64,000 nt of DNA from Vagococcus allomyrinae (GTDB lineage: Bacteria; Bacillota; Bacilli; Lactobacillales; Vagococcaceae). The notes under the pieces were generated by a model that was not told the origin of the DNA, ran no database searches, and worked only from the letters and a program-made list of their open reading frames with translations. Positions 56,524 through 64,000 of this stretch are shown here, piece after piece. The stretch's first letter is position 1. The number at the start of each line of letters is the position of its first letter. Both the position numbers and the translations under genes were made by a program. The DNA lies in contig NZ_JAEEGA010000003.1 in the NCBI RefSeq assembly GCF_017829975.1, positions 248,001 through 312,000 on the forward strand, given 5' to 3'.

Positions 56524-59109
56524 CTAAACGCCTTCAAATGAATCGATAATAATTTGTTTCAATTCACTAATTAGTGGCTCTTTCGGATTGGCAGTCGTAC
56601 ATTGATCCTCATAGGCTAACTCAGCCATCCGATCCACAGTACTGTCTAAAACATCTTGTGTGACGCCTTGAGATTTCAGGCTCATCTCAATTCCAACGGC
56701 CTTTCCTAACTTAATGATCTCTTGGACCAAACTTTCCACTAATTCTTCGGTTGTTTTACCTTTTAATCCTAAAGTACGAGCGATTTCAGCATAATCTTCA
56801 TGAGCACGGAAGTACTCATATTTAGGGAACATCGCATGTTTTTGCGGATCTTTGGCATTGTAGCGGATAATATGCGGCAATAATATTGCATTTGTCCGAC
56901 CATGAGGAATATGATACTCGCCACCAATTTTATGGGCGACAGAGTGGCAAATTCCCAAGAAGGCATTAGCAAAAGCCATTCCAGCTAAAGCGGAGGCATT
57001 ATGCATTTTTTCACGGGCATCAAAATCAGCAGTTTTAACTGACTCTTCCAAGTTCTCAAAAACCAGTTTGATCGCTTCAAGACTTAAACCGCGTGTGTAG
57101 TCAGAAGCCATCACCGATACATATGACTCTAACGCATGGGTTAAAACATCCATCCCGGTATCAGCAGCAATTGAACGCGGCAAGGTTTGGACAAACTGCG
57201 CATCAATGATGGCGACATCTGGGGTTAAAGCATAATCTGCTAAAGGATACTTAACATTGGTTTCACTGTCAGTGATAACAGCAAACGGTGTCACTTCTGC
57301 ACCCGTTCCAGATGTGGTTGGAACGCAGACCAATTGGGATTTTTCCGCTTTAGGGTACTTATAAATCCGTTTACGAATATCCAAGAATTTTTGCTTAGCG
57401 CCAAAGAACTCCGTTTCAGGATGCTCATAGAACAACCACATGCCTTTGGCAGCATCCATTGCAGAACCACCACCCAAAGCGATAATCGTATCTGGTTTAA
57501 ACTCAACAATTTGCTCAGTTCCTTTGTAAACCGTATTAGTTGACGGGTTGGGTTCGACATCTGAGAAGACAGCAATTTTTACGTCATTATCACGTTTACG
57601 TAACTCGTCCATGACAATATCAGCGTAACCAAATTGAACCATTCCTGGGTCACAAACTAGGAAAACACGTTCTACTTTTTCCATTGCTCGCAAATATTGA
57701 ATCGAGTTTTTCTCAAAGAAAATTCGTGATGGAAGTCTAAACCACTGCATATTTTTCCTCCGTTTCGCAACTGTTTTAATGTTCAACAAATTGACTGCTG
57801 AGACGTTTCTGGAGATAGAGTTTTTACCGTATGAGCCACATCCTAAGGTTAATGATGGAATCATTTCGTTGTAAATATCGCCAATTCCCCCTTGTGACGT
57901 TGGGGTATTCACTAAGATGCGACAAGCTTTCATCCGCAAAGCAAAGTCCACTTGGAGATCCTCATCTTCAGTATGAATACAAGCTGTATGTCCTAAACCA
58001 AACTCTAACATTCCTTCACACAACGCCATGGCGTGCTCGCGGTTTTTAGCCTTAACCATAGCCAAGACTGGCGATAATTTTTCCAACGATAGTGGGTATT
58101 TCGCTCCAGTGCCTTCTAGCTCGACAATTAAAATTTTCGTTCCCACTGGCACTTTAATGCCTGCTAATTCAGCAATTTCAAAAGCTGGTTTTCCAACTAC
58201 TGCTGGGTTGACAGCTGTTTTAGCTTCATTCATGACAGCTGCTTCTAATTTCGCCACTTCATTGGCTTTTGCCACGTAAACTTGATGAGCTTGGAATTCT
58301 TTTTTTACCTCATCATAGATGTCTTTATCAACAATAATCCCTTGTTCTGACGCACAAATCATGCCATTATCAAACGCTTTCGATACGATTAAATCATTAA
58401 CTGCTCGCTTGATCTTCGCTGATTTTTCAATATAAGCCGGTGTATTCCCTGGTCCAACTCCAAGAGCTGGTTTTCCAGTTGAGTAAGCCGCTTTGACCAT
58501 CGCGCCACCACCAGTCGCTAGTACTACAGCTACTTCTGGATGATTCATCAAAGCGCTAGTTGCTTCTAATGAAGGTTCCTCTACCCATGAAATACAATTT
58601 TCTGGTGCCCCCGCCTTGATAGCCGCGTCACGAACCACACGAGCTGCTTCGGCTGAACATTTTTGAGCCGCTGGATGAAAGGCGAAAATAATTGGATTAC
58701 GGGTTTTCAACGCAATTATCGCTTTAAAAATAGTGGTTGAGGTTGGATTAGTCGTCGGCGTAACACCACATAATACTCCCACTGGTGCCGCAATTTCCAT
58801 TAAGCCCGACTGTTTATCTTCACTGATCACCCCAACGGTTTTATTATTTTTGATATTATTCCAAATAGATTCAGATGCAAACATGTTCTTAATGGCCTTA
58901 TCTTCGTAAATGCCACGACCTGTTTCTTCAACGGCTAACTTGGCCAAAGGCATATGTTGGTCGTTGGCTGCAAGGGACATCTGGTAAACAATATTGTCCA
59001 CTTTCTTTTGATCAAACGCTTCCATTTCTTTTAATGCAACTGAGGCTTTTTTCGCTAGAGAATCGATAACTGTTTCTACACTTGAAACTTTTTTAGTTTC
59101 TTTTGCCAT
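56524..59109 (-). CDS. adhE: Bifunctional aldehyde-alcohol dehydrogenase
   Basis: 861 residues, the normal fused length. Acetaldehyde dehydrogenase part (about 1-440) with Cys252 in GMICASEQ, linker, then an iron-dependent alcohol dehydrogenase part (about 460-861) with GGGSAMDAAKG and metal ligands in DVLTHALES and HSVAHKIGGEYHIPHG. It makes ethanol from acetyl-CoA and regenerates NAD during fermentation; AdhE forms helical spirosomes. It has a long 5' leader with a nested inverted repeat. Confidence 0.97.
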   Translation of the reverse strand: MAKETKKVSSVETVIDSLAKKASVALKEMEAFDQKKVDNIVYQMSLAANDQHMPLAKLAVEETGRGIYEDKAIKNMFASESIWNNIKNNKTVGVISEDKQSGLMEIAAPVGVLCGVTPTTNPTSTTIFKAIIALKTRNPIIFAFHPAAQKCSAEAARVVRDAAIKAGAPENCISWVEEPSLEATSALMNHPEVAVVLATGGGAMVKAAYSTGKPALGVGPGNTPAYIEKSAKIKRAVNDLIVSKAFDNGMICASEQGIIVDKDIYDEVKKEFQAHQVYVAKANEVAKLEAAVMNEAKTAVNPAVVGKPAFEIAELAGIKVPVGTKILIVELEGTGAKYPLSLEKLSPVLAMVKAKNREHAMALCEGMLEFGLGHTACIHTEDEDLQVDFALRMKACRILVNTPTSQGGIGDIYNEMIPSLTLGCGSYGKNSISRNVSAVNLLNIKTVAKRRKNMQWFRLPSRIFFEKNSIQYLRAMEKVERVFLVCDPGMVQFGYADIVMDELRKRDNDVKIAVFSDVEPNPSTNTVYKGTEQIVEFKPDTIIALGGGSAMDAAKGMWLFYEHPETEFFGAKQKFLDIRKRIYKYPKAEKSQLVCVPTTSGTGAEVTPFAVITDSETNVKYPLADYALTPDVAIIDAQFVQTLPRSIAADTGMDVLTHALESYVSVMASDYTRGLSLEAIKLVFENLEESVKTADFDAREKMHNASALAGMAFANAFLGICHSVAHKIGGEYHIPHGRTNAILLPHIIRYNAKDPQKHAMFPKYEYFRAHEDYAEIARTLGLKGKTTEELVESLVQEIIKLGKAVGIEMSLKSQGVTQDVLDSTVDRMAELAYEDQCTTANPKEPLISELKQIIIDSFEGV

Positions 59110-59220
59110 ACTATTCCTCCTTGATATTATCGGTTAAGCATTCATTGCGAGTACTGTTAAACTTTCGTCATACCCAAAAGAACAAGCAAGCTCAATGAAC
59201 CCTCTCCTGATTTTGTAGCC

Positions 59221-59284
59221 TTGAATAAGTAGCAGCGCTTGTATTGAAAGCAATAAAGATACAAGCCCTTACATTCTTATTCAA
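59221..59284 (-). repeat. Nested inverted repeat in the adhE leader
   Basis: Outer arms TTGAATAAG (59221-59229) and CTTATTCAA (59276-59284) are perfect. They enclose inner arms GCTTGTAT (59237-59244) and ATACAAGC (59259-59266), also perfect, with a 14-base loop. In RNA this is a two-tier stem of 9 and 8 base pairs. It lies about 110 bases before the adhE start and has no T-run, so it is not a simple terminator. Confidence 0.75.
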
Positions 59285-59326
59285 AAAGAATTGTGAAAGA
59301 TGATTGTGTGTGATCTTTCTACCCTC

Positions 59327-59335
59327 ATGATAGCA
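59327..59335 (-). promoter_or_regulatory. Probable adhE promoter (extended -10)
   Basis: Minus strand TGCTATCAT is an extended -10. A TTGTGAA just upstream resembles half of a Rex box. The leader would be about 210 bases. Confidence 0.5.
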
Positions 59336-59423
59336 AAATTCACAAACTTAAGGGTAGGACAATTTTCAGCCGTTATTGGACATTTTTAAGAAAATTAATT
59401 ATTTACTTCACAAGCATTTTTTG

Positions 59424-59432
59424 TGCTATAAT
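59424..59432 (+). promoter_or_regulatory. Extended -10 promoter of the response regulator
   Basis: TGCTATAAT is a good extended -10. It leaves a leader of about 140 bases. Confidence 0.6.
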
Positions 59433-59579
59433 GGATGTAATGGGATTTATTTGTCGCTCTATAGATGATTTCACTATATTAACATTTTTCATTTAAATGA
59501 TGTTTAATGTTTTAGTTAGTGATATTTATCGCAATAAAAAAACACGACTGAAGGTCAAAAAGAAAAGAGGAAAAATGTG

Positions 59580-60353
59580 ATGTGCAATATTTTAATGATT
59601 ACACCTGATGCTGAGCTAAAAAAAACATTAACCAATTTATTGAACAAATACTTCGTAAATGTTTTTATCTTACCTCATGCTAAGACTGGTCCGGAAGCAA
59701 TGGCAATCGCTAAAAGTCATCAGCCTGAAATTATTATCCTTGATCTGACTTTAAAAAATGAAAACGCTTATTCGTGTCAACGAGATTTATTAGCGTCTCA
59801 TCCAAATCTACGAAGTATCGTGATTGACAAAGAGGAAAACTGTAAAAATGCTCAAACAGCCATTCGCTTTGGTGCGATTGATTACTTGGTCCAGCCTTTA
59901 ATTGAAAGCGAAACCCTGAACAGTATTCATCGAGCCATCATCTCGCTAAATCAGGTTTCGCTATTAAATCACCGATCAGAAACTGCCCTACCAACACAAA
60001 ATGAAACCATTTTACCGATGATTCAGTATATCCACGATAACTACCGAGAAGAACTCAGTCTAGATTCCTTGGCTGATTTTATGCATCTCAATAAAAATTA
60101 TATTTGCCAATTGTTTAAAAAAGAAGTTGGCATGACGTACATCTCTTATTTAAACCAATATCGAGTAGAACAATCCAAGTTGTTACTGCGTAACAGCGAT
60201 AAGCAACTAGCAGAAATTTCTGAAACCGTTGGCTATACCGATCCGACTTATTTCAGTCGAATTTTCAAAAAAATTACGGCTATCAGCCCCAAACAATATC
60301 GACAAACTTATAAAGGAGACTTTATTCCCGCAGACCTCCAGCAACTATTATAA
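59580..60353 (+). CDS. Orphan AraC-type response regulator with a degenerate receiver
   Basis: 257 residues from ATG 59580 behind AGAGGA (a GTG one codon earlier is less likely). Receiver about 1-120: the phospho-acceptor Asp55 is present in IIILDL, but the conserved Lys of the KP pair is Gln105 (VQPL) and the Thr/Ser position before it is Asp83. The output is a double HTH of the AraC type (about 150-245, ITAISPKQYRQTY). No histidine kinase lies nearby. It is divergent from adhE and may regulate it. Confidence 0.8.
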   Translation: MCNILMITPDAELKKTLTNLLNKYFVNVFILPHAKTGPEAMAIAKSHQPEIIILDLTLKNENAYSCQRDLLASHPNLRSIVIDKEENCKNAQTAIRFGAIDYLVQPLIESETLNSIHRAIISLNQVSLLNHRSETALPTQNETILPMIQYIHDNYREELSLDSLADFMHLNKNYICQLFKKEVGMTYISYLNQYRVEQSKLLLRNSDKQLAEISETVGYTDPTYFSRIFKKITAISPKQYRQTYKGDFIPADLQQLL

Positions 60354-60368
60354 AGTCTTGTCAGAAAA

Positions 60369-60405
60369 AATAAGAGTTGCCTGCAACTAAGCGGGCAACT
60401 CTTCT
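60369..60405 (+). terminator. Hairpin after the response regulator
   Basis: AAGAGTTGCC pairs with GGGCAACTCTT. No T-run follows, so termination is less certain. Confidence 0.45.
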
Positions 60406-60612
60406 GCAATTCTAATACAGGCCTCTAAAAATTCAAAGCCACTTTCCACTGCAATACCCACTAAATAACAACTTTTTGCTACTCTCAGCTAGCGGATTCC
60501 AATGGTCATTGGATTTTTATTATAACTAACGCCCACGATTGAAACATGGTATATTTTGCTCGTTTCCCAAACATCGTTTGCCGTGCCAGCATGCTATCTA
60601 GCTTCTTTTTAA

Positions 60613-61458
60613 CTAGTTTATTCGCCTTATGGGCAACCAAATTTCTGCCGAATTATCTGCATTGTATAGCTCAACATCAGGCAATTTAGCAAATTCATAA
60701 CCAAAGGAAGGCAGCCATTCTGTTATTACTCGCTGTTGCAAAGGTCCCACCTCTTGAGGAGACTGACAAGTAAAAATCGCCCAAGTGCCACTAGGAATCA
60801 CTAACTCTGTCATGCCCTCAATCAATGGACTATCTGACGACGTCCCAATGTAATAATCAAACGTACTAGTACTTAAATCTGGGTTATAGTCACTTATGCC
60901 TAAAAGACCGTAAGGCTGCTGATTCATCAAAGCTAAAAATTCCATTATTTTTCCATTTTTTTGAAGGTCACCCCATAAGGCAGGAATCCGTTGATAACTT
61001 TCGCCATTTTCCGTCGTTGTCTGAATGCTAGTGCCAACCATGCGAAACGCCGCCTTCTCCTCAATTCGATAGTCAAGCATGCCACTGCTTTTAATCGTCA
61101 AATCAAAAGAAAGTGGCGGAAAAGCTTTAATCGTAACCCCTGTTTTTTTAGCCTCACTGGGTGCCATCCCGTGAACTGCTTGAAACGCTCGATTAAAAGA
61201 AGTGGGAGACTTATACCCATATTTCAAGGCCACATCAATCACTTTTTGCTCACCCTCTTGAAGATCTACTGCCGCTTTTGTTAAGCGGCGGTTGCGAATA
61301 TATTCAGCTAAAGAAACACCGGCGATTAGCATAAACAAACGCTGAAAATGATAAACTGAATACCCCATTAAATCAGCCGCTTTTTCATAATCAACCGCTT
61401 CTTCCAAATGTGACTCGATATACCTTATGGCAGCTTTCATATCATCGATCCAAATCAT
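60613..61458 (-). CDS. AraC family regulator with GyrI-like effector domain
   Basis: 281 residues from ATG 61458 (MIWIDDMKAAIRYIE). N-terminal HTH pair (about 1-110, with YSVYHFQRLFMLIAGVSLAEYI), then a GyrI-like small-molecule domain (about 120-281) beginning near FDLTIKSSGMLDYRIEEK. This is the Rob/SoxS-Tetrahymena-like layout that reacts to drugs or metabolites. Single gene on the minus strand, divergent from the reductase at 61938. Confidence 0.82.
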   Translation of the reverse strand: MIWIDDMKAAIRYIESHLEEAVDYEKAADLMGYSVYHFQRLFMLIAGVSLAEYIRNRRLTKAAVDLQEGEQKVIDVALKYGYKSPTSFNRAFQAVHGMAPSEAKKTGVTIKAFPPLSFDLTIKSSGMLDYRIEEKAAFRMVGTSIQTTTENGESYQRIPALWGDLQKNGKIMEFLALMNQQPYGLLGISDYNPDLSTSTFDYYIGTSSDSPLIEGMTELVIPSGTWAIFTCQSPQEVGPLQQRVITEWLPSFGYEFAKLPDVELYNADNSAEIWLPIRRIN

Positions 61459-61937
61459 TATTATCCCTACTTTCATCTTTTTTAACGATTACGACTTAGC
61501 AAATAATCTATTACCATGTTGCTGTTCCTCGCAATCAATTTCACCTTAAACACCCTGATGGTCTCCCCTTTATTAAGCATAACAGCTTTACCAACTCGTG
61601 ACCTCTCTTTTTTTACCAAAATTCACTTTTTCTTTGGGTAAAAAAGAGCAGTTACTCCAATTCCATGTCTGAGTCCCCTCATAACTAACTGCCGCAAAAT
61701 TATTGCGTCTATTTGGATGAAACTGATAATCATTTAGTATTTATAAACAGATAAAGACTAATAACTTATCATCCGTCTTTTTCACACTCACACGCCCCAG
61801 TGACCAAGATCTCCCCTGACCCCGTTCCATCATAAAAAAAGAGACAGCAAAATAACTTTATTTCTCGATAACCATTGACCTTTTGCCCAATAACCGCTAG
61901 CATTAAAGATAAGGCTATTACGAAAGGATGGGATTTA
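61459..61937. other. Divergent intergenic region
   Basis: About 480 bases. It holds the second copy of the 17-base element and, close to the reductase, TTGACC with a weak TAGCAT 17 bases later as a possible promoter. Otherwise AT-rich, no gene. Confidence 0.5.
61623..61639. repeat. 17-base element, copy 2
   Basis: Identical to 33143-33159. It is 165 bases upstream of the GyrI-like AraC gene. Confidence 0.5.
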
Positions 61938-62567
61938 ATGAAGATTGGAATTATTGGGGCAACTGGTAAGCAGGGGAATCTAATTTTACTTGAAGCGTAT
62001 CGACGCGGTCACGACGTAACAGCACTCATCAGAGATCAACAAAAGCTTAAGCATGAGGTACCGTATATTGAAAAGGAGCTTTATGACCTAACACCGGCTG
62101 AATTAGAGGGATTTGACGCTGTGGTTGATGCTTTTAACGCACCTGCAAATATGCCGCAACTTCATCAAACTTCTTTGAGACATATTACCAAAGTAGTAAA
62201 AGATTTAGATACCAAACTATATGTTGTCGGTGGCGCTGGTAGCTTATATATTGACTCTGGCAAAACAACCCGTCTGTCTGAAACTCCAGACTTTCCTGAG
62301 TCATTTAAACGAACAGCTGATAGCATGGCAGCAGCTTTAGATGAATTGAGAAACAGTAAGGGAACGAATTGGATTTATGTCAGCCCTGCTGCAAACTTCG
62401 ATTTTGAAGGAGCGAAAACTGGTGAATACCAACTCGCTGGTGAAACCTTAACAGTCAACAGCCAAGGTGACAGTTATATTAGCTATGCCGATTATGCCAG
62501 CGGCTTGCTAGACTTAATTGAAAGCGGCGACCATAACAAAGAGCGAGTCTCACTCGTTTCAAAATAA
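61938..62567 (+). CDS. NAD(P)-binding (NmrA-like atypical SDR) reductase
   Basis: 209 residues from ATG 61938 (MKIGIIGATGKQGNLIL), behind AAAGGATGGG. The GxxGxxG nucleotide loop GATGKQG is at residues 7-13. Length and the NWIYVSPAANF region fit short atypical SDRs of the BVR/flavin-reductase-like kind often induced by oxidative or electrophile stress. Substrate unknown. Ends at a T-rich terminator. Confidence 0.8.
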   Translation: MKIGIIGATGKQGNLILLEAYRRGHDVTALIRDQQKLKHEVPYIEKELYDLTPAELEGFDAVVDAFNAPANMPQLHQTSLRHITKVVKDLDTKLYVVGGAGSLYIDSGKTTRLSETPDFPESFKRTADSMAAALDELRNSKGTNWIYVSPAANFDFEGAKTGEYQLAGETLTVNSQGDSYISYADYASGLLDLIESGDHNKERVSLVSK

Positions 62568-62568
62568 A

Positions 62569-62605
62569 TAAAACAGGTTGATGGTTGATCAGCCTGTTTT
62601 TTTAC
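62569..62605 (+). terminator. Terminator of the reductase gene
   Basis: AAACAGGTTGA pairs with TCAGCCTGTTT (one wobble), followed by a T-run. Confidence 0.8.
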
Positions 62606-62730
62606 CCTCAAATAACAGCCTGATATCTTACAAAAATGTTAGTTCTACGTTAGATCCTTCTATGGTTAACCCCCTTGTTTTGTCCCATACTAATATCAGG
62701 GTTAGATCACAGATTAGAAGGAGAAAAACA

Positions 62731-63084
62731 ATGAAAAAAATCATGGCAATCTTAAGTGTTCTTATTATTGGCGCCGTCTTCGGCTTCTATTACTATTATT
62801 ATGGAGGAAGTGCTTATTATACTGAAATCACCGACTCTGGCAAAGAAATCCAACTGATTGTTGACCAGACAAAGGAAGAAATAAAAGACTATCAGTATTC
62901 TCAAATCGCTTTTAACGAGCAAGGTGACGAGCGATCGCTTGAGTTCAACGGCGCAATCGGCCGCCCCCTAAAACTCAACGCTTATATTAAACTGAAAGTC
63001 AACCGCATTAAAGGCGTTGTCAGCTGGGAAGAAGTAACGAAAGACCAAGTTCCTAAAGAAGCCTTATCCCGACTAAACAACTAA
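62731..63084 (+). CDS. YxeA/DUF1093 family secreted or membrane protein
   Basis: 117 residues from ATG 62731 (MKKIMAILSVLIIG), behind GAAGGAG; a longer frame to 62578 is just the intergenic region read through. One hydrophobic segment (about 4-22) is a signal or anchor, followed by the beta-rich DUF1093 domain YYTEITDSGKEIQ and KLKVNRIKGVVSWEEV. Members occur in Bacillus (YxeA) and lactobacilli; function is not established. Own terminator follows. Confidence 0.78.
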   Translation: MKKIMAILSVLIIGAVFGFYYYYYGGSAYYTEITDSGKEIQLIVDQTKEEIKDYQYSQIAFNEQGDERSLEFNGAIGRPLKLNAYIKLKVNRIKGVVSWEEVTKDQVPKEALSRLNN

Positions 63085-63122
63085 GAAAGAAACTCACGAC
63101 GACGTGAGTTTCTTTATTTTTT
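63085..63122. terminator. Bidirectional terminator
   Basis: AAGAAACTCACG pairs with CGTGAGTTTCTT, followed by TATTTTTTT. Confidence 0.8.
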
Positions 63123-64000
63123 TAACAACCACTCATACAGCTGGTCATTGCTGTCATATGACGCACCATTTTGACAATGGAGCTCTGACGAAAAGGTCTC
63201 TTTATCGAATAAAATTAAGTGTTTATTCTCCGCTGGAATATTGGCAAAAAATCGTTGTCCCAGCCGATAATCATAATAATTATCCCTTTTGGCAAGAAAG
63301 ATTAAACAATCTGTCGTTAATTGCTGGTAAGCGATCTCTTCACTAAACCTTTGACAAATACGCAGCAAATCATTTAAACCAGTCCCACCAAATACCCACT
63401 TTGCTTGTTCAATTTGCCAATTTAAAAATTTGTTGTTTCTGATATATGTCGAGCAGATCCCTTCTAAAAATAAAGGAAATCCTTTCTTTAAATAACCGTG
63501 TAAAAAAGCGGGCAACGATTTTTTTATAGAGTCAATCATCGAAGGAAAATAATTATACAACACGATTTTATCGAATAATTGCTCATCTAAACTAGCCGCA
63601 CGCGATAACAAAAGGCCTCCTAATGAAATTCCGATGCCGATTTTAGGTCCCTTAAGCTGATAGTGATGCTGGTAAAAATCCACCACTACCTTTGCCACAT
63701 GCTGCCAATCGGCTTCAAAAGGCAGCTGATAATATCTAATGACATTTGATTGTCCTGGACCTTCATAGAGCACCACATCATAGCCGTTGGCCAGAGCACT
63801 CACGACATTAGTGAAATAAAGCTCCTCCATTAAGGCGTCAAAACCACCACAAATATATAACACACCTAAAGAGGAATGAGTGGTTCGGAAAAAAAGTGTC
63901 CGTAATGTCACATCACGATAGGCTAACTTATGTTGAGAAAATGGCAGTTGTTTGCATGTCAAACCACGGTAAAACAAGCTAACCGACTGATGATAGACCT
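63114..64000 (-). CDS. Alpha/beta hydrolase, incomplete at the window edge
   Basis: The frame continues to the right edge without a stop. TTG at 63977 is a possible start but the reading frame extends further, so the real start is probably outside. The nucleophile elbow is IGISLGGLLLS, with acid and histidine expected further toward the C terminus (FLAKRDNYYD and ELHC). It resembles lipase/esterase hydrolases of the DUF-type in lactobacilli. Substrate unknown. Confidence 0.7.
   Translation of the reverse strand, partial: VYHQSVSLFYRGLTCKQLPFSQHKLAYRDVTLRTLFFRTTHSSLGVLYICGGFDALMEELYFTNVVSALANGYDVVLYEGPGQSNVIRYYQLPFEADWQHVAKVVVDFYQHHYQLKGPKIGIGISLGGLLLSRAASLDEQLFDKIVLYNYFPSMIDSIKKSLPAFLHGYLKKGFPLFLEGICSTYIRNNKFLNWQIEQAKWVFGGTGLNDLLRICQRFSEEIAYQQLTTDCLIFLAKRDNYYDYRLGQRFFANIPAENKHLILFDKETFSSELHCQNGASYDSNDQLYEWLLKK

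Larger units (their letters stand above)
59110..59579. other. Divergent region between adhE and the response regulator
   Basis: About 470 bases without a gene. It holds the adhE leader structure, the adhE promoter, and the promoter of the response regulator. Confidence 0.6.

Noticed and set aside
56524-59109. AdhE as an artificial fusion or frameshift product
   Set aside because: Fused aldehyde-alcohol dehydrogenase is normal for this enzyme and the length is typical.
62578-62730. Amino-terminal extension of the YxeA-like gene
   Set aside because: It is the terminator region of the previous gene read through; MKKIMAIL at 62731 has the ribosome site and signal helix.

Overview
The window looks like a low-GC Gram-positive chromosome of the order Lactobacillales, most likely Enterococcaceae and possibly Vagococcus. 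The clues are strong AAGGAGG-type ribosome binding sites, many mannose-, ascorbate- and beta-glucoside-type PTS genes, LPXTG surface proteins with MucBP repeats, a methionine T-box, a LicT-type antiterminator and an 861-residue fused AdhE. The genus is an inference from gene content only. I see no rRNA, tRNA, CRISPR array, prophage or insertion sequence. Most genes lie on the minus strand.

Layout. 1-4.4 kb: a pair of half-size DMT transporters, a membrane-anchored alpha/beta hydrolase, a zinc-ribbon protein, and an AraC regulator with an EamA permease. 4.4-10.4 kb: a complete L-sorbose locus in the order sorC-D-F-B-A-M-E, with a good promoter and repeated SorC-type operators. 10.4-14.9 kb: a second sugar locus with a transaldolase-like aldolase, an ascorbate-type IIC and IIB, and a PRD regulator carrying the only IIA domain. 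15.1-22.2 kb: a methionine/activated-methyl-cycle block. It holds two paralogous LysR regulators around a MetE-like methyltransferase, then luxS-SDR-metQ-pfs behind a T-box with an ATG specifier. 22.3-24.3 kb: a histidine phosphatase, an unknown two-repeat protein and a degenerate low-molecular-weight phosphatase. 24.4-31.2 kb: a MarR-controlled heterodimeric ABC exporter and a second MarR with a TauE/SafE permease. 31.5-33 kb: a VOC protein and an AraC regulator.

33.3-55.8 kb carries the translation genes rplS, rimM-trmD and rpsP-khpA, which many Firmicutes keep in one cluster. Here they share one strand but are split by accessory cargo. Between rplS and trmD lies a LicT/BglP/phospho-beta-glucosidase locus with two RAT antiterminators. 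Between rimM and khpA lie two LPXTG glycosidases (a GHL10-type enzyme and a GH18 chitinase), a serine hydrolase, a 3-hydroxybutyrate/acetoacetate operon with a divergent LysR, a lipoprotein with two flavinylation motifs, a GNAT acetyltransferase and a lipoprotein serpin.

55.8-64 kb: a P-loop kinase gene broken by one amber codon, adhE behind a long leader with a nested inverted repeat, an orphan AraC-type response regulator with a degenerate receiver, a GyrI-like AraC protein, an NAD(P)-binding reductase, a YxeA-like protein and a hydrolase running off the right edge.

The overall picture is a fermentative, host- or biofilm-associated bacterium using sorbose, beta-glucosides, chitin and possibly ketone bodies. 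The least conventional elements are the serpin, the ketone-body operon, the SDR inside the luxS T-box operon, the adhE leader, an apparent ATC start codon, and several broken or degenerate enzymes.
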